Shown here: positions 43,287 through 54,512 of the stretch, piece by piece
Position numbering within the stretch: position 1 is the stretch's first letter
How the letters are laid out: the number at the start of each line of letters is the position of its first letter
Translations under genes and position numbers: made by a program
Notes under the pieces: generated by a model
Seen by the model: only the letters and a program-made list of their open reading frames with translations
Databases searched by the model: none
What the model was told of the DNA's origin: nothing
Source of the DNA: Chara braunii
Taxonomy: Eukaryota > Streptophyta > Charophyceae > Charales > Characeae
Direction of reading: 5' to 3'
Length of the DNA stretch: 58,817 nucleotides
NCBI GenBank assembly: GCA_003427395.1
Contig: BFEA01000460.1
Coordinates: 739,116-797,932, forward strand

Positions 43287-45831
43287 CTACTTACTCATCT
43301 CCTCGTGGTTCTGCTTATACAACCGAGCCCTACCCCCGTTGGCTGTCCGCTCTACCACTCGTCCCTGCCTATCATACATCCGACCACCTCTCTCAATAAC
43401 CTTCCCTGTTGCCTTGTCCTTCAAAAACTTAGGACACTGCAAGGCCCTATGCTCCCCATCCTTGCAGAAGAAACAAGACAAGTCTCCTGATTTTCGGCCT
43501 CTCTTTTTCTTCTTCTCTGACCCTGGCAACGAGGGTGCCTCATTAGCCTCCCTGGCGACTTCATGGTATTGGGGCACACCCATAGGCGCGTCCAGTCTCG
43601 CCTCCACTCCCGAGTACTCGACTCTAGTCGTATCCCAATCCCCTCCGGCCTATACTCAGGTGTATCCAAGCTCTGTGGTCTACCCTCGATGACGCCCTCC
43701 ATCGCAATCACTACCTCTCTCTCAGGAGGCTCCTCCACCCTCTGCTCAGGTGAAAACAGACTCGCCTATTCCTGCATAGTGTCAACTTCCTCCATAGACC
43801 CTTCTCCTGAACCCTGAGCCGGCTTGCTGTTAGCTGTCTGCTGCCGCCCCTTGACTGATAATGGCATAGCCACTGTCGTGGGCTCCACAAGTATTATGGG
43901 CAATGTGGCCAGTTCAGTAGCCTTCTGAACTCAAAGGCCTCTCTCTCTGCCTCCCTCTTTGCTTTTGCCTCCTCAGGTTTCAGGATGGCTCTTCCCATGG
44001 GCGGCTCCTGGGGAGTCCAACTGCAGATGGCTGCCTGGATAAGCCTTGTACTAACTCTCTCTGAGTGTCATGTCGACTGCTCCCTGCCCCGTCCACTCCT
44101 TTGGCAGACGCTCGTCTCTCCGTCCTGTCCGCCAAGTCTCGAGGCCACCGCCTCAAATCCTGGATCCTGGCAGCTTGACTAGCCACCAATGCCCTGAGCT
44201 CTCGGACCTTTGCCTCAACGGCCTCCAAACGCACTTCATGGCTTGCTTCCTTCATCTTCTTTTCGACCAGATCAGCTTCCAACATCATGTACCTACTGAA
44301 AGATGTTTTGGCCAGGAAGCGGATCCCTCGCCGAGTCCTGCCCTCTCTGGAGTCGCCAATCCCTCGCCGTGCTGGCCAAAGAACTCGTCCCACATTTCCT
44401 TGACTCCACATGGTTTAGGCGGTGTGCCTGGTGGCTGATCTGGGAGCGCTCCTGCCACGTCTAATCTTTGCCTTTCATGCCAAATTTTGACCACGCACTT
44501 CCCAAATCTGACCCGTTTTTCCTCGGCTGTCTCCATTGTCGGTACTCTCCCTCTTGTGCGATGGTCTGCTCTCCTTGGAATCTCGGCCCCCGCTCTCTCT
44601 CTAGCTGGCGCGACTTTCGTGGTGGTTCCATAGGCACGGGTTCCTCGATGTCAGGGTGCTTTTGGGCATGTGCAACCAGATACCTATCAATCGTGGAGAT
44701 GGCGTCTTTTGTCCAGTTGGTCCGTTTTCGCTCAATCTACATTTTCACCCCTGGCGAAAGGATCGCCTCCGACGGCGGGGACGGAATCTCCTCCTGCCGA
44801 GGTTCCTCCTCCTCGCGGGCGATCTCCAGTATGATCTCTGGCCCCAACTTTGCAGCATGCGGCCGAGGTGGAGTGTCCTCCTCAAACTCTATCACCTCCT
44901 CCATAGCGCGCCCTCTCTCAACATTCTGCCTCGTCTCCCGCTCAGGCTCATGGACCTCCTCTCGTGGTACCTCCTCTGCCGGCTCACCACGCACTTCGCT
45001 AGTCGGCGGCTCTCTCCACTGTGAAATATCCAGGTGTGCCTCCAGTTCCTGCAATGATCCTCCGGATGGCGACACCTCCTATCTCGTGTGCAGGGGAGAC
45101 CCGCTCAACTCCGCTCCAGTAAAGTGTTGGAAGACCACCGGGCGTATCCCACACTCGGGATATGCCCCTCGCTCCTCCACAGCTATTGACTCCTGTCGCC
45201 AAGCGAGTGCCTTTCGTCCTCCTCGAGATGGCATAGCCTCTCTGGGCTCTGGGTCCTTCTCCCTCTTGCTCCTCTGCCGTCTGTCAACCCTACGTTGAGA
45301 GGGCTCCGACCGTCGAAAGGCTTCCCTCAAATGTGCCCGGCAACTCTTCCTGTCCCGAGCCATATCCCTAATCTGCCTGGCCAATGGTCTCTCCGCCTTT
45401 TTGGTCCATAGGGGTAACGTCCTTGCCCACTGATCCCTGAATATGCGCTGGCCATGCATGAACTGCTCAAAGGCGGGGATGAAGTTCCCCACGTTTCCAA
45501 TCTCCAAGCGGATTGGCCTGCCATTTGGCCCCACAGTTGACGGTCGTAGCTCCTGCATCCTCATTTCCACCTCCGGCCAGGTCGCTCTCTCCCTACGGAT
45601 CCGTGCGATGGGCTCCTCAAATCTGCCGGCTCCTCTCAGCCTCTCGATCATTTGGGTCACCGTCCATCCCATGTGTTCCGCATATCCTCGAAAGTCATCC
45701 AAAAAGAGCTCTATATCCCCGTCATTGTATACGTGTGTGTGCTCCCTATGGCGAGACGCATGCCTCTCATAACCTTTCAATGCTCCCAATCATCTCCGCG
45801 GCGACCACGTCCCCCTCCCTCCTCTCGGCAT
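43287..45831 (-). pseudogene. Element C second gag-like gene (3' accessory ORF) with coiled coil and zinc knuckle
   Basis: A plausible start is MPRGGRGTWSPRR at 45,831. A Gag-like helical domain follows (DGDIELFLDDFRGYAEHMGW, then MIERLRGAGRFEEPIARIRR and PAFEQFMHGQRIFRDQWART). A basic stretch and, after an in-frame TAG at about 45,080, an acidic linker (EEVPREEVHEPERE) follow. After another TAG and a frameshift near 44,530 comes KRVRFGKCVVKIWHERQRL. A coiled coil (MMLEADLVEKKMKEASHEVR, then EAKVRELRALVASQAARI) lies at about 44,290-44,150. The CCHC knuckle CFFCKDGEHRALQC is at 43,434-43,475. It could be a second structural protein of C or the gag of an abutting relic element. There is no LTR in the short gap to integrase. 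Confidence 0.75.
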
Positions 45832-46053
45832 GGCAGTCTTCGTAAAGTCGGACTTGCACAACAGGCGAAAAAGACGACAGACACACATTGGGGTAAGCGA
45901 ACAGGCAAAAATAAAACAGGCTCAGGTCAGACCAAGCACACCCATCAAGCACACCTATCCAACCTATTCATCCTATCATCCCTTTATTTTCTACGTCCTA
46001 TCTATGACTCTTCCCTACATACTTAGGATCTTACTTTATAGGATTTGGATCGC

Positions 46054-47266
46054 CTATCTTACCTCCTTTCTTGCCACAAATTTCTTCAGTCTCGTTCCCG
46101 ATACCCAATCCTTCCATTCCGTCCCATCCAGCTCCTCAATTTGGTAGGCTCCGAAATCTCCACATCGCACAATCCGATAGGGTCCTAGCCACCTTCTATC
46201 AAGCTTCTTGGACCACTGCTTCTCCAGGGACGAGTCATAGTATGATGTCTCCAACTGCCAAAAGTACCTTCCGCACTCGCGCCAACTGGTCCCAACGAGC
46301 CTCATCATCCATGCGATTCTCCACTTGGTTAGACGCCTCCTGAATCCTCTCCTCAATCGCACCCACCTGTCGCGCTAGAATGTCAAGCAATTCCTCGAAG
46401 GACAAGTTGGTCTCTAAATCTTGACGCCTCCAGGTTTTCATGAAGCTCTCAATTGGGAAGGTGTTGTGTCTCCCGTAGCATAGTGCGGTTGGGACGTACT
46501 TGGTGGTGCTATTCCCTCTTTCAACTGGAGCATTTGTGATGGTGGTATGCCCTCTTTCAACTGGAGCATTTGCTTGGGGGTGTGCGGCCGTGGTATAATT
46601 GGCCACCACGCCGTATCCTGCCAACAACTCCTGCACCTCCTGGTAATTAAAGTATGATCCCCTGTCCATCACGAACTCTCTGACGAAGGGGTAACGTAGG
46701 TAGTACTCTTCGATGCAGCTTATGAGAACTAAACCGGTTCTGGTACGAATGGCACGGCCATCTACAAAGCCGGTAAGGTTATCCCGCGCATCGAAGATGT
46801 AGTTGTAGCCATGATCCCCAATTGGCATGAACAATAAGTCGAGATGTACTACGGCCCCCACTCCCTAGGCCTCAAAGGAGACCTCTCCTGACAAGGTACG
46901 CAGGATTGGCAAAATTTAGCCACCATTTCCAATCATCCCATCCCAGTAGCTTATCTTGGTATATGTGGCATTAACCCCTGGATGCCCCCCTGCAATGCGA
47001 TCATGAAGCGCAACTATCACATCTATCTTACGATTTCTCCCACACACGACCCTTCTTGGGTTTCCTACTTGCCTCTTCACAAATGGTTGGCCCTCTCTCA
47101 CCCGGTAAAGGTGCTTCATTCTTTTGGCCCTTTCACTTGCATCCCTATTCCTCATTTCACATGATAAGAGGAGCCCTAGCTGCAGGTAGATCCCATCATA
47201 CTCTTCTGCGTGAAATGCCTCTTTGATCTCCCCTTCTTTGAACTCGTCGTCCTGACTTTTTGGCAC
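46054..47266 (-). pseudogene. Element C integrase
   Basis: The zinc region ALHDRIAGGHPGVNATYTKI lies at about 47,010. The core carries VHLDLLFMPIGDHGYNYIFD (Asp), FVMDRGSYFNYQEVQELLAG (Asp) and AAHPQANAPVERGH (Glu). A 36-bp in-frame tandem duplication (46,514-46,585) repeats NAPVERG, so the catalytic Glu segment is present twice. The C-terminal SH3-like module reads KKLDRRWLGPYRIVRCGDFG, then WVSGTRLKKF, and stops at 46,054. One frameshift lies near 46,250 and a stop near 46,866. It inserts the cDNA copy in active elements. Confidence 0.92.
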
Positions 47267-47379
47267 AATATCTTCGCCCTTGGCCGGGTTTAGCGGAGCC
47301 TATCTGATCAAAGTTTCCTTGCAGAAGTGTATTGACAAGGAGGTATATCCCTCCCATCAGCTCCTCATGTTTCTCTACC

Positions 47380-48120
47380 TGGTCTGCCCTTCCTCTATCG
47401 TTCTTACCTCCACCATACTATGTGTGCCCGCAAGCGCCAACTTCATCATCCATTGGACATCCTTGCCCCCCCAAGGGTCTTCCTTTTCGAAAGGCTTGAG
47501 TACCACTTTCGCATTCTGCCCGTGCCCTCTTGGAGCATGCCAAATGGGATAGCCAACACAGTTAGGTACTCGAGGGGACAATTCATTAATATGAAGGCGG
47601 ATGCCCTCCTCCTGATCCAAGAAGCCATCAATTGGGGGCGTGTCCTCTACTGCCTCCCCCTCTTACTTATCCCAGTTGATACGGCTCAGACCATCCGCTT
47701 TATTCTTATCCCAAGAATCCGCTCCAATTCGAAGTTAAACATCCAGATGTACGTTAGCCATCTGACAACATTCGGATCCGATGGAACGTAATTCCTCAAG
47801 GAATAGGCCAGAGCAGTTGGGTCCACTCTCAATATGAATCTTCAGCCAAAGATATTGTTTCGAAAGGTTCTTAGGCAGTGAAGGAGAGCGAGAGTTTTTC
47901 TTTTGAACTGAGAATAATTTATCTTTGTTGTATAGAGAGTTCGGCTTTCAAACCGCAACGGTCTCTCCTTTCCTTCAATATCTGCCTGAATCAAAACTCC
48001 ACCGAAGGCAGTCGGTCCAACATCCGTCTCAACAATAAAAGGCCTTACTTTCGTAGCCTCATAGTTCGGCGCTCCCAATACCATCCCTCCTTCTCGAAAC
48101 TCCTTCATTCCTTCCACCGC
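47380..48120 (-). pseudogene. Element C RNase H
   Basis: The frame reads GAPNYEATKVRPFIVETDVG, TAFGGVLIQADIEGKERPLR and YSQFKRKTLALLHCLRTFRN (48,117-47,842). After a shift a connecting part follows (MFDFELERI then NKADGLS-like sequence at about 47,680-47,740). DQEEGIRLHINELSPRVPN, then DPWGGKDVQWMMKLALAGTH, lead toward integrase. The first catalytic Asp is in VETDVG. Confidence 0.85.
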
Positions 48121-49370
48121 CTTCTCCTGGTCCTCACCCCTGATCCATTTTTGATTATGACCTACTAGCTTTCTCAGGTGCTCCGTCTTGGCAGCAAAAT
48201 TCTTGACGAAGGTTCTCCAGAACCCACAAGTGTCGAGGAAGCTTCTAACATCTGCTATCGAATGGAACGGTATTGGTCATTCGATAATCTTGTCTGTCTT
48301 TTTAGCGTCTGGCCGATGGCCACCTCGGGCCTTTTACTGCCAGGTCATCAATATATGGTTGCGTGATATGCGGCCAGATTGACTGCGTGGCCCAAATCAT
48401 ATCTTGCTGAAACCATTGCTACTGCATTTGTCCATCCTTCTGGAGCCACATTCATGTGGATAAGTCCTCACGGCGTATGCATCATTGTTACTTGTCTGTC
48501 TTGTAGATAGATTGGAAACTGGTCATATCCGGAGTAGAGGTCAATAAGTGAAATTATTGGCCTCCCAACACGTGATTTTGACAACTCATCCTCATTCGGC
48601 AAGCCTCCCAAATCCCGCATAATCACAACGTTTAATCGTTGCAAGTCCTGTACCCATCGCAACGTCCCATTAGGTTTGATAAAGCAAAACCATGACGATG
48701 CATATGGTTCGCTCGAATAGTCGGCGACGTGCGTGCGTATCTTGCCGTCGAGGCAATCCACCACCTTCTTCTCTTCGTCAGGATTATGATATCATGCCCC
48801 TCTCAAGTTCCAGGGCTCATACCGTACGATATGGATACGGATCATAGGGATCTTATCCACGTCCAACCTCTCGCGCTGGTTGATCGGCAAACGCATAGGC
48901 GCGATGCCTCTTCTTCATCAATTCCACCATTAATACCCTTTTCTGGGGTAGCAAAAATTCGGGCTCCCCCACTATCAACTTCCCTTCATTTCTATCATTG
49001 ATACGACACGGACCCGCTACCGCTTGTTTCGTCATTTGCCGTATCAGTCCTCGTTTTCGTTCGTAATAAATATCCTCGTCTTTACTGACAAGAACGGGAA
49101 GTGGGCGACACTTATCTATCGTCTTGTACCGCCTTTGGGAACCCTGCTTGAGCCGTCTCCTAAAAAAGTTCGGCTTACGGCTTGTGCTTGCATCAGCGCA
49201 GGGTCCCTCCTTCCTCCCGGAAGCCGATAGATCAACTTCATTTCTCCCACTCGGGGACAGTCCACAACCTGTTCCCTCAGCGTCGGAATGGCCTCTGGAT
49301 CTGCCATTTCATGCGTGGCCACTACATCCACAACCTTGTTTACATCGGACAAACTGATGGAAAACACTTC
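48121..49370 (-). pseudogene. Element C reverse transcriptase with YIDD box
   Basis: The N-terminal part includes LIVGEPEFLLPQKRVLMVEL, then MKKRHRAYAFADQPAREVGR (49,035-48,853). The palm reads KIRTHVADYSSEPYASSWFC, FIKPNGTLRWVQDLQRLN and GRPIISLIDLYSGYDQFPIY (48,740-48,510; Asp in LIDLYSGYD). The catalytic tetrad YIDD is at 48,344-48,355 (HITQPYIDDLAVKG). About 80 bp around 48,400-48,470 and much after YIDD is shifted or missing, so it is inactive. Confidence 0.9.
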
Positions 49371-49494
49371 CTCCCTTGCTTCCTCCTCAGGCCTGTAAGG
49401 AGCCTCCGACGCTCGTCCTTGGATTCCTCGATCGTGAACGAGCCGGGATTAGGCTGGTTCCTTATGCTTCGCGGCCCCGTGTTCTGACAGACAA

Positions 49495-50634
49495 TTATCT
49501 CATAAAATTACCACATGTTGGATAACTCAGGATTAGGATTAGAGTCCCATCGTGGTTATTAAACATCAATGTCTCCGTCCTCCATAGGAATGACCTCCCT
49601 AGGAGGATAGCATGGTCCACGTTTGGCTTGACGAAAAAGCACGTTCTGACCTTTACTCTTCCAATCTCTAAGAGCACGTTAGAGGTTGTCTCGCAAAATA
49701 CAGCCTTACAGTCCGTCCCGTGCAGAATACCGCAATTTGAGCGGTCTATCGCCAACCTGAGCCTGAGCGCGTTAGCTTTCTTGATGATGTTCATTTCCAC
49801 CCCCGTGTCCACCATTGCAGCGCACTTTGTCCCTTTTACCACCAGATCCACCATACCACAGGCCACGCATTTCCAATCCATCTTTGTTCCCGGTTCTTCC
49901 CATTCTGCCTCCTTTGGCAGAATTACGCTAAGATGGACACTCGGTACCAAGCGCCTTGACAACCTCCCTTTCAGCTCGTCTCGGAGCCTTGGAGCAGACG
50001 CTAAAATTTCCTTCAGGGTCATGAGATCGTTGTGACCCTCAAGCAGCCTGTCAATTACCCTTTCCACATCAAACCCTTCCTCGAGCCGGACCGCGTATTT
50101 CTTTTTTTTCTTTGGCGTTACATCACGTAGAACAGGCCTGGCTTCCTCTTGCGGTCGCCTTTTCTTTGCCCTTTGTTCCGCCCTCCTGTCTTCCTCCTTG
50201 CGGAGTCTCTCATCTTCCTCATCTTCATCCTCCTCCTCCTTTACTTCCACAGACTGTTTCTTCTGCTCTGGCTCAGGCTCTTTTCGAGGCTGCTCCTGGC
50301 TTGTCCCCGCTTTGGCCTGTCCTCTGGTTCGGGCTGCCAGTGCAACCCTTGCTTGCGGGGTAGGGGGCCTATGGGTCATTCCAGACCTTGGTCCCGTACC
50401 AACCATTGCCACTCCAGGATACCGTTGCCTTCCTGGCATGGACTCGGGGCCAGAATCATGAAGGAAGACCTTGGGGGTAATACCGGCTCTCCAGTCCTTT
50501 ACCTCTTCACATATATCTGTCAATTTTTGTCGGTACCGACCCATTTTGGCCCACAAATCTTCCATCTTTCCAATGAGGATCGATACAGGCTTCGTCTCCT
50601 CATCTTCATTCTCTTCATATGACTCAACGACCAT
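49495..50634 (-). pseudogene. Element C protease region (DTG retropepsin), in frame with gag
   Basis: The 379-codon frame is acidic and charged in its first half (SVEVKEEEDEDEEDERLRKE, then KKRRPQEEARP), consistent with a Gag-Pol linker. The retropepsin follows as KCAAMVDTGVEMNIIKKANA, then KVRTCFFVKPNVDHAILLGR and SFLWRTE. Its catalytic DTG is intact. It is separated from gag only by an in-frame TAA at about 50,641 in a AAATAAGAA context, so read-through expression or a single late mutation are both possible. Confidence 0.88.
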
Positions 50635-50640
50635 AGGTTC

Positions 50641-52128
50641 TTATTTTATCGCCCCTGCCTGCAACCTTTGAGTCACTTTTTCACCGCATTCCACCTCTTC
50701 CACCCTTATTGGCAGATCCTCTCTTTCCTGCCACAGTTTGAACATAGCGGGTGGTGCCCGTCTTGCGGCCACTCTTCTCTGGGCTTTCGCTCTCACCCCA
50801 TCGGGAACCTTTCGGTCGACGAATTCCCTGTACTGATCATATATATCACCATCCATATTGGAGTAGATCAGTCCGGCCCCCTCATCTTCTCGCCTAATAT
50901 TGCAAAACCGTATGGGATGACCTTGCTTGTCGCAATGCTGGCATATTGCGGTCGTCCAATCAAAGCGGGCTCTTTCGCCTCCCTGTCCCCCTTGGTTCCC
51001 TTGGCCTTGGTAGCCCTGGTTATCCCAACGCCCTCCCCCTCGGCCTCCGCCATTTCTACCGCGCCTTCTTTCGCCACCTCTCTCTCCATTCCCTTGGTTA
51101 CCCTGACCCTGGTCTCCCCCTCCTGCCACGCCACCTTGTGAACTCAATGCGGGCGACGAAGGCGGTACCATGGGTTGGGCCTGTGCTGCCGGGTAACTTG
51201 GTGGTGGCATACTCGTTTGGGGCGCTGCGTAAGGTATTATCAATCGAGACGACGTTGGACCACCCCATGGCACAAAAGTTTTAAACACGGGCCATGGCCA
51301 CTGCCCATATGGTGGTATCGTCGCTTGTGAAGGCCCCGTGCTGCTTGACGGAGCCGCTGTACTTGGCGAAACCACTGCCAGGTGACGAGGCATTGGTTCC
51401 CCTTCTTCCCATTCCTCCTGAATGGCCTCCTCCACGATGGCCTCTTTCCCTTTTCCTTGGATCATCGTCAGTACCTTCTTTTGTATCACCGCGTCCTTCC
51501 AATAGCCCAACTATGTGAGCACGTCGGTGACGATCCTTCTCACTCCCGGTGTTCCGGAGGCGGTCGCATCCCTTTCCTTGCTTTTTCGCCTTTGATGGCG
51601 CATTTGATAGTGCTCCGCCTGGTCCAAACTCCCTTTCTCTAACCCTTCGTCAATGGTGGCCAAGGTGAGCTTTGCACTTCCTCCCCCATGGCTCGTTAAT
51701 TTTGAAACTTCCGAGCCAGTGAGCAGCCCCAGAAAGATAGCGCCTCCTCTTAAATCCCAAGGACCTTTCTCACCTTCTTCTTGAATTTTTGGACGAAGGT
51801 TACTACCGTGGTGAAGCCGTCCCTATTCATCGCCTCCAAATCTGCAGTGGTCAACAGGCCATCACCGAGCCTATATTTCCTCTGCATTCCATCTTTGAAC
51901 CTAGCCATGGAGTACGTACTTTAGAATACGTTGGAACTTCACCGCATCTGATAGCCCCACCAGTGCCTGTTCTACCAACTCCAACCATTCTGAAACTCGT
52001 TCCCCGTTAAAATGGAAGGTGTTGACCTTTGGGACATTGCTCTGTAGTCTCTCTCGCCTATCCAGGGCCTCAACCAAATCATCAATTGTCAGGGACTTCC
52101 CAACACCATCAGCTATGCATCCAGACAT
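50641..52128 (-). pseudogene. Element C gag with CCHC zinc knuckle
   Basis: It starts MSGCIADGVGKSLTIDDLVE, then NTFHFNGERVSEWLELVEQA and FQRILKYVLHG (52,128-51,901), a retrotransposon Gag N-terminal pattern. After a frameshift it continues YRLGDGLLTTADLEAMNRDG, then VVTFVQKFKKKVRKVLG (about 51,880-51,740). A long frame from 51,510 gives a Gly/Arg-rich stretch (RRGRNGGGRGGGRWDNQG) and the knuckle CQHCDKQGHPIRFC at 50,902-50,943. It would package element RNA. Stops lie near 51,735 and 51,690. Confidence 0.88.
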
Positions 52129-52389
52129 CTTGGCCCAACCTCTTATTCAAATTTCCCAGCTAAGAAGAGCAAGGAAAGAGAAAATTTTAATCCAACGTCC
52201 TAACTTACCGTGACGCCTATCAGGTTTCCTAGGCAATCACTTAACGATTCAGTAGTACTACCTATTCCTTCCCTCTGAACTCATCTTAATAGGCCCCATT
52301 TTCCCTATAGGGTTTCCTTAACGATTCTGTAACCCGGGCAGCCAATCAGATCAAAGGAAAATTGTTATTACATTAATAACGTTCATCCA

Positions 52390-53340
52390 TCATAAATAGC
52401 TTGGCAAGACATTACGTGCTCTGTCTTTCCTTATATGCCTATTCTCTCTCAATCTTATACTCGGATGTCGTTCCACCAGGGATAATGGTAGACTTCCGTT
52501 ATCCCCGGCAACGACACCACCTGTCGACGACATCGGTCCGGCACCGCACGAAACGGGGCGGGACCGTCTCGGCCGCATCACGCAGGAGTTGGTCTTAATC
52601 CTTGCCGCGAATACACATGGAGCTTCTGCAAGCCGCTCCGGTCGAGTGCGCCAGCCATACCTCTCGCAAGCCCCTACGACAAGATAGGGCCTACGCGAGG
52701 CACGACTTACCTCCACCTTGCCGGAGCTGTCACCTCCCTTCGGTGGACGTATCCTCGTCGAGCTACCAGTCCACAATACGAAAGCTAATCAGTTGCAATT
52801 GCAGAGGTGGACCAGCCGAGGGCGTTTCTCCTGCGTTGTAGCATAGGGTGTATGGGCGGTTTTACACCTCTATCGGACCCGCACGCGAATCGATATCTTG
52901 GGGGGCTGAGGTCCCAAGTGCGACTCGTCGCCGGTCGAGTAGGACGCGTCCCACTCACCACGCCCACGTCACTCTAGAAAACATAATAATAAACACATAC
53001 ACACACATACATATACACGAAACGACAGAGAACAAACAACGCGACAACACTCCTAGTCCCTTAGTAGCCATCCCATAACTCTCCGACGCGAAAATAGGAC
53101 AGGCGCCGCGCGCGAGACTTAGTATAAAACCTCGTGGACGCAGGGCTAACTCATATCGACTAGCAATGCGTGAATACGGAAGCAGTCACAATGATGGCGT
53201 ATTATGTAGTGCCCATAATCAAGGGGTCTCTCGTGGATCCGCGTACCGCTTATGACACTCAAGTGTCAGACTCGAAGTATCGTGAAGGCTTACCCCTTTG
53301 CTATATTGTACGACTGAAGGAATAGCCGTGCGGCCTCCAC
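52390..53340 (-). repeat. Leader/LTR-like sequence upstream of element C gag, related to 1-1,000
   Basis: It is the better copy of the sequence also found inverted at 1-1,000 (conserved words around 52,620-52,760). It precedes the gag of element C on the same strand, so it is likely 5' leader. No primer-type TGGTATC site was found beside it. A CACATACA-type microsatellite is at 52,993-53,018. Confidence 0.5.
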
Positions 53341-54512
53341 GACACTTCCGACCTTTAGGCTGAGTGTCCCGGTAGGCAGGGCAAATAGGCTTTGCGTGAG
53401 GGGGGATCCCTTCCATGCAGAGTCAAGGATCTGGGGTGTCCAGGACAAGGACCTTGAATCTCGACCAAGGACCAATGTCCGACTGAGAAAATCTTTAAGA
53501 AGCATACAACAAATAGAGGGGCTTTCTTTTCTTTCTCAGTCTCAACCCCAGTTAAATCCTTAAGCGTGGGCCCCTCGGCCCACGCGGACACCCAATATAG
53601 GTACATATATATATATATATATATATGTAAAGGGGGAAATAAATATGTGACGATCACTGCTCACAATCACAGTGGGACTCCTCACAGCGATATATATGTG
53701 TGTGATCGCAAGCAGTCAAATCCAAAATCCGAACCACAGAACATACCTGCAATCACATCGAAGAGTCAACTAAAGTCCATGCCCTACACGGAGTCAATTT
53801 CAACAAATCTCTATACTCATATCCCTCGCTTTAGCCATGTAAGCCCCAAACTTTGTCCAACCAACCATAATTAAGTACTCAGTACCTTTGTTAAATGGCC
53901 ATTCAATAAAAGTTCGGGTGAAAATCTTAATAAAACAATAAAATCACCAGGGCTAAACCCTTTTAAGTTGAGTATGAGGATGAAATTTGGAGTTGAGTTG
54001 TAGACCGTCAAATCGGCAATCGACCTGTTATGTGTTATAACAAAAGGCGATTCTTGTAGGATCAAGCTGAATCTAGTCCTTACTTCGAATCAGACGCTCA
54101 AGAGGACCTGTAACAGAAGAAAGGCCAATCCCCAAGCTAAATCTATGAGTCCAAATCGAGAGTAATCTCCATATCACGATTTCACCAAGGATCCGTCTAC
54201 TTAATTAATCCTGAGTCTACCCCCAAGTCAGTGCCTAATGAAAAGATAGACCTCTGACAGAATCTTCACTATAAAGAGTGGATTGTCAAACATGCCACCT
54301 GTCAAAATGTAATCTAACTCCTGTAAACTAAGAAAATTTCGGCAACGTTTCCTGTAGGAAAAGTGTCTTTCTAGAATTTATAATAACTCAAATATGAAAA
54401 CAAAATTCAAACTCTAATCTTGGAAAGTCAAATTTTGTCCAACTCCCTGAATTTGTAAAAATTTGGGCAGCATCTCCTTTAGAAAGGTGGATTTCCTAGA
54501 TTTATACTTAGT

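Larger units (their letters stand above)
43287..52140 (-). mobile_element. Element C: Ty3/gypsy retrotransposon with a second gag-like gene after integrase
   Basis: Reading the minus strand from 52.1 kb: gag with CCHC knuckle, protease, RT, RNase H, integrase with GPY/F-type C-terminus, then about 220 bp later a second Gag-like gene with its own knuckle. No chromodomain is seen. Coding is better preserved than in A and B, with open stretches of 200-380 codons, though RT is fragmented. The flanking direct repeats LR and E may be its long terminal repeats. Its pol is clearly distinct from A and B (YIDD rather than YLDD). Confidence 0.9.
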
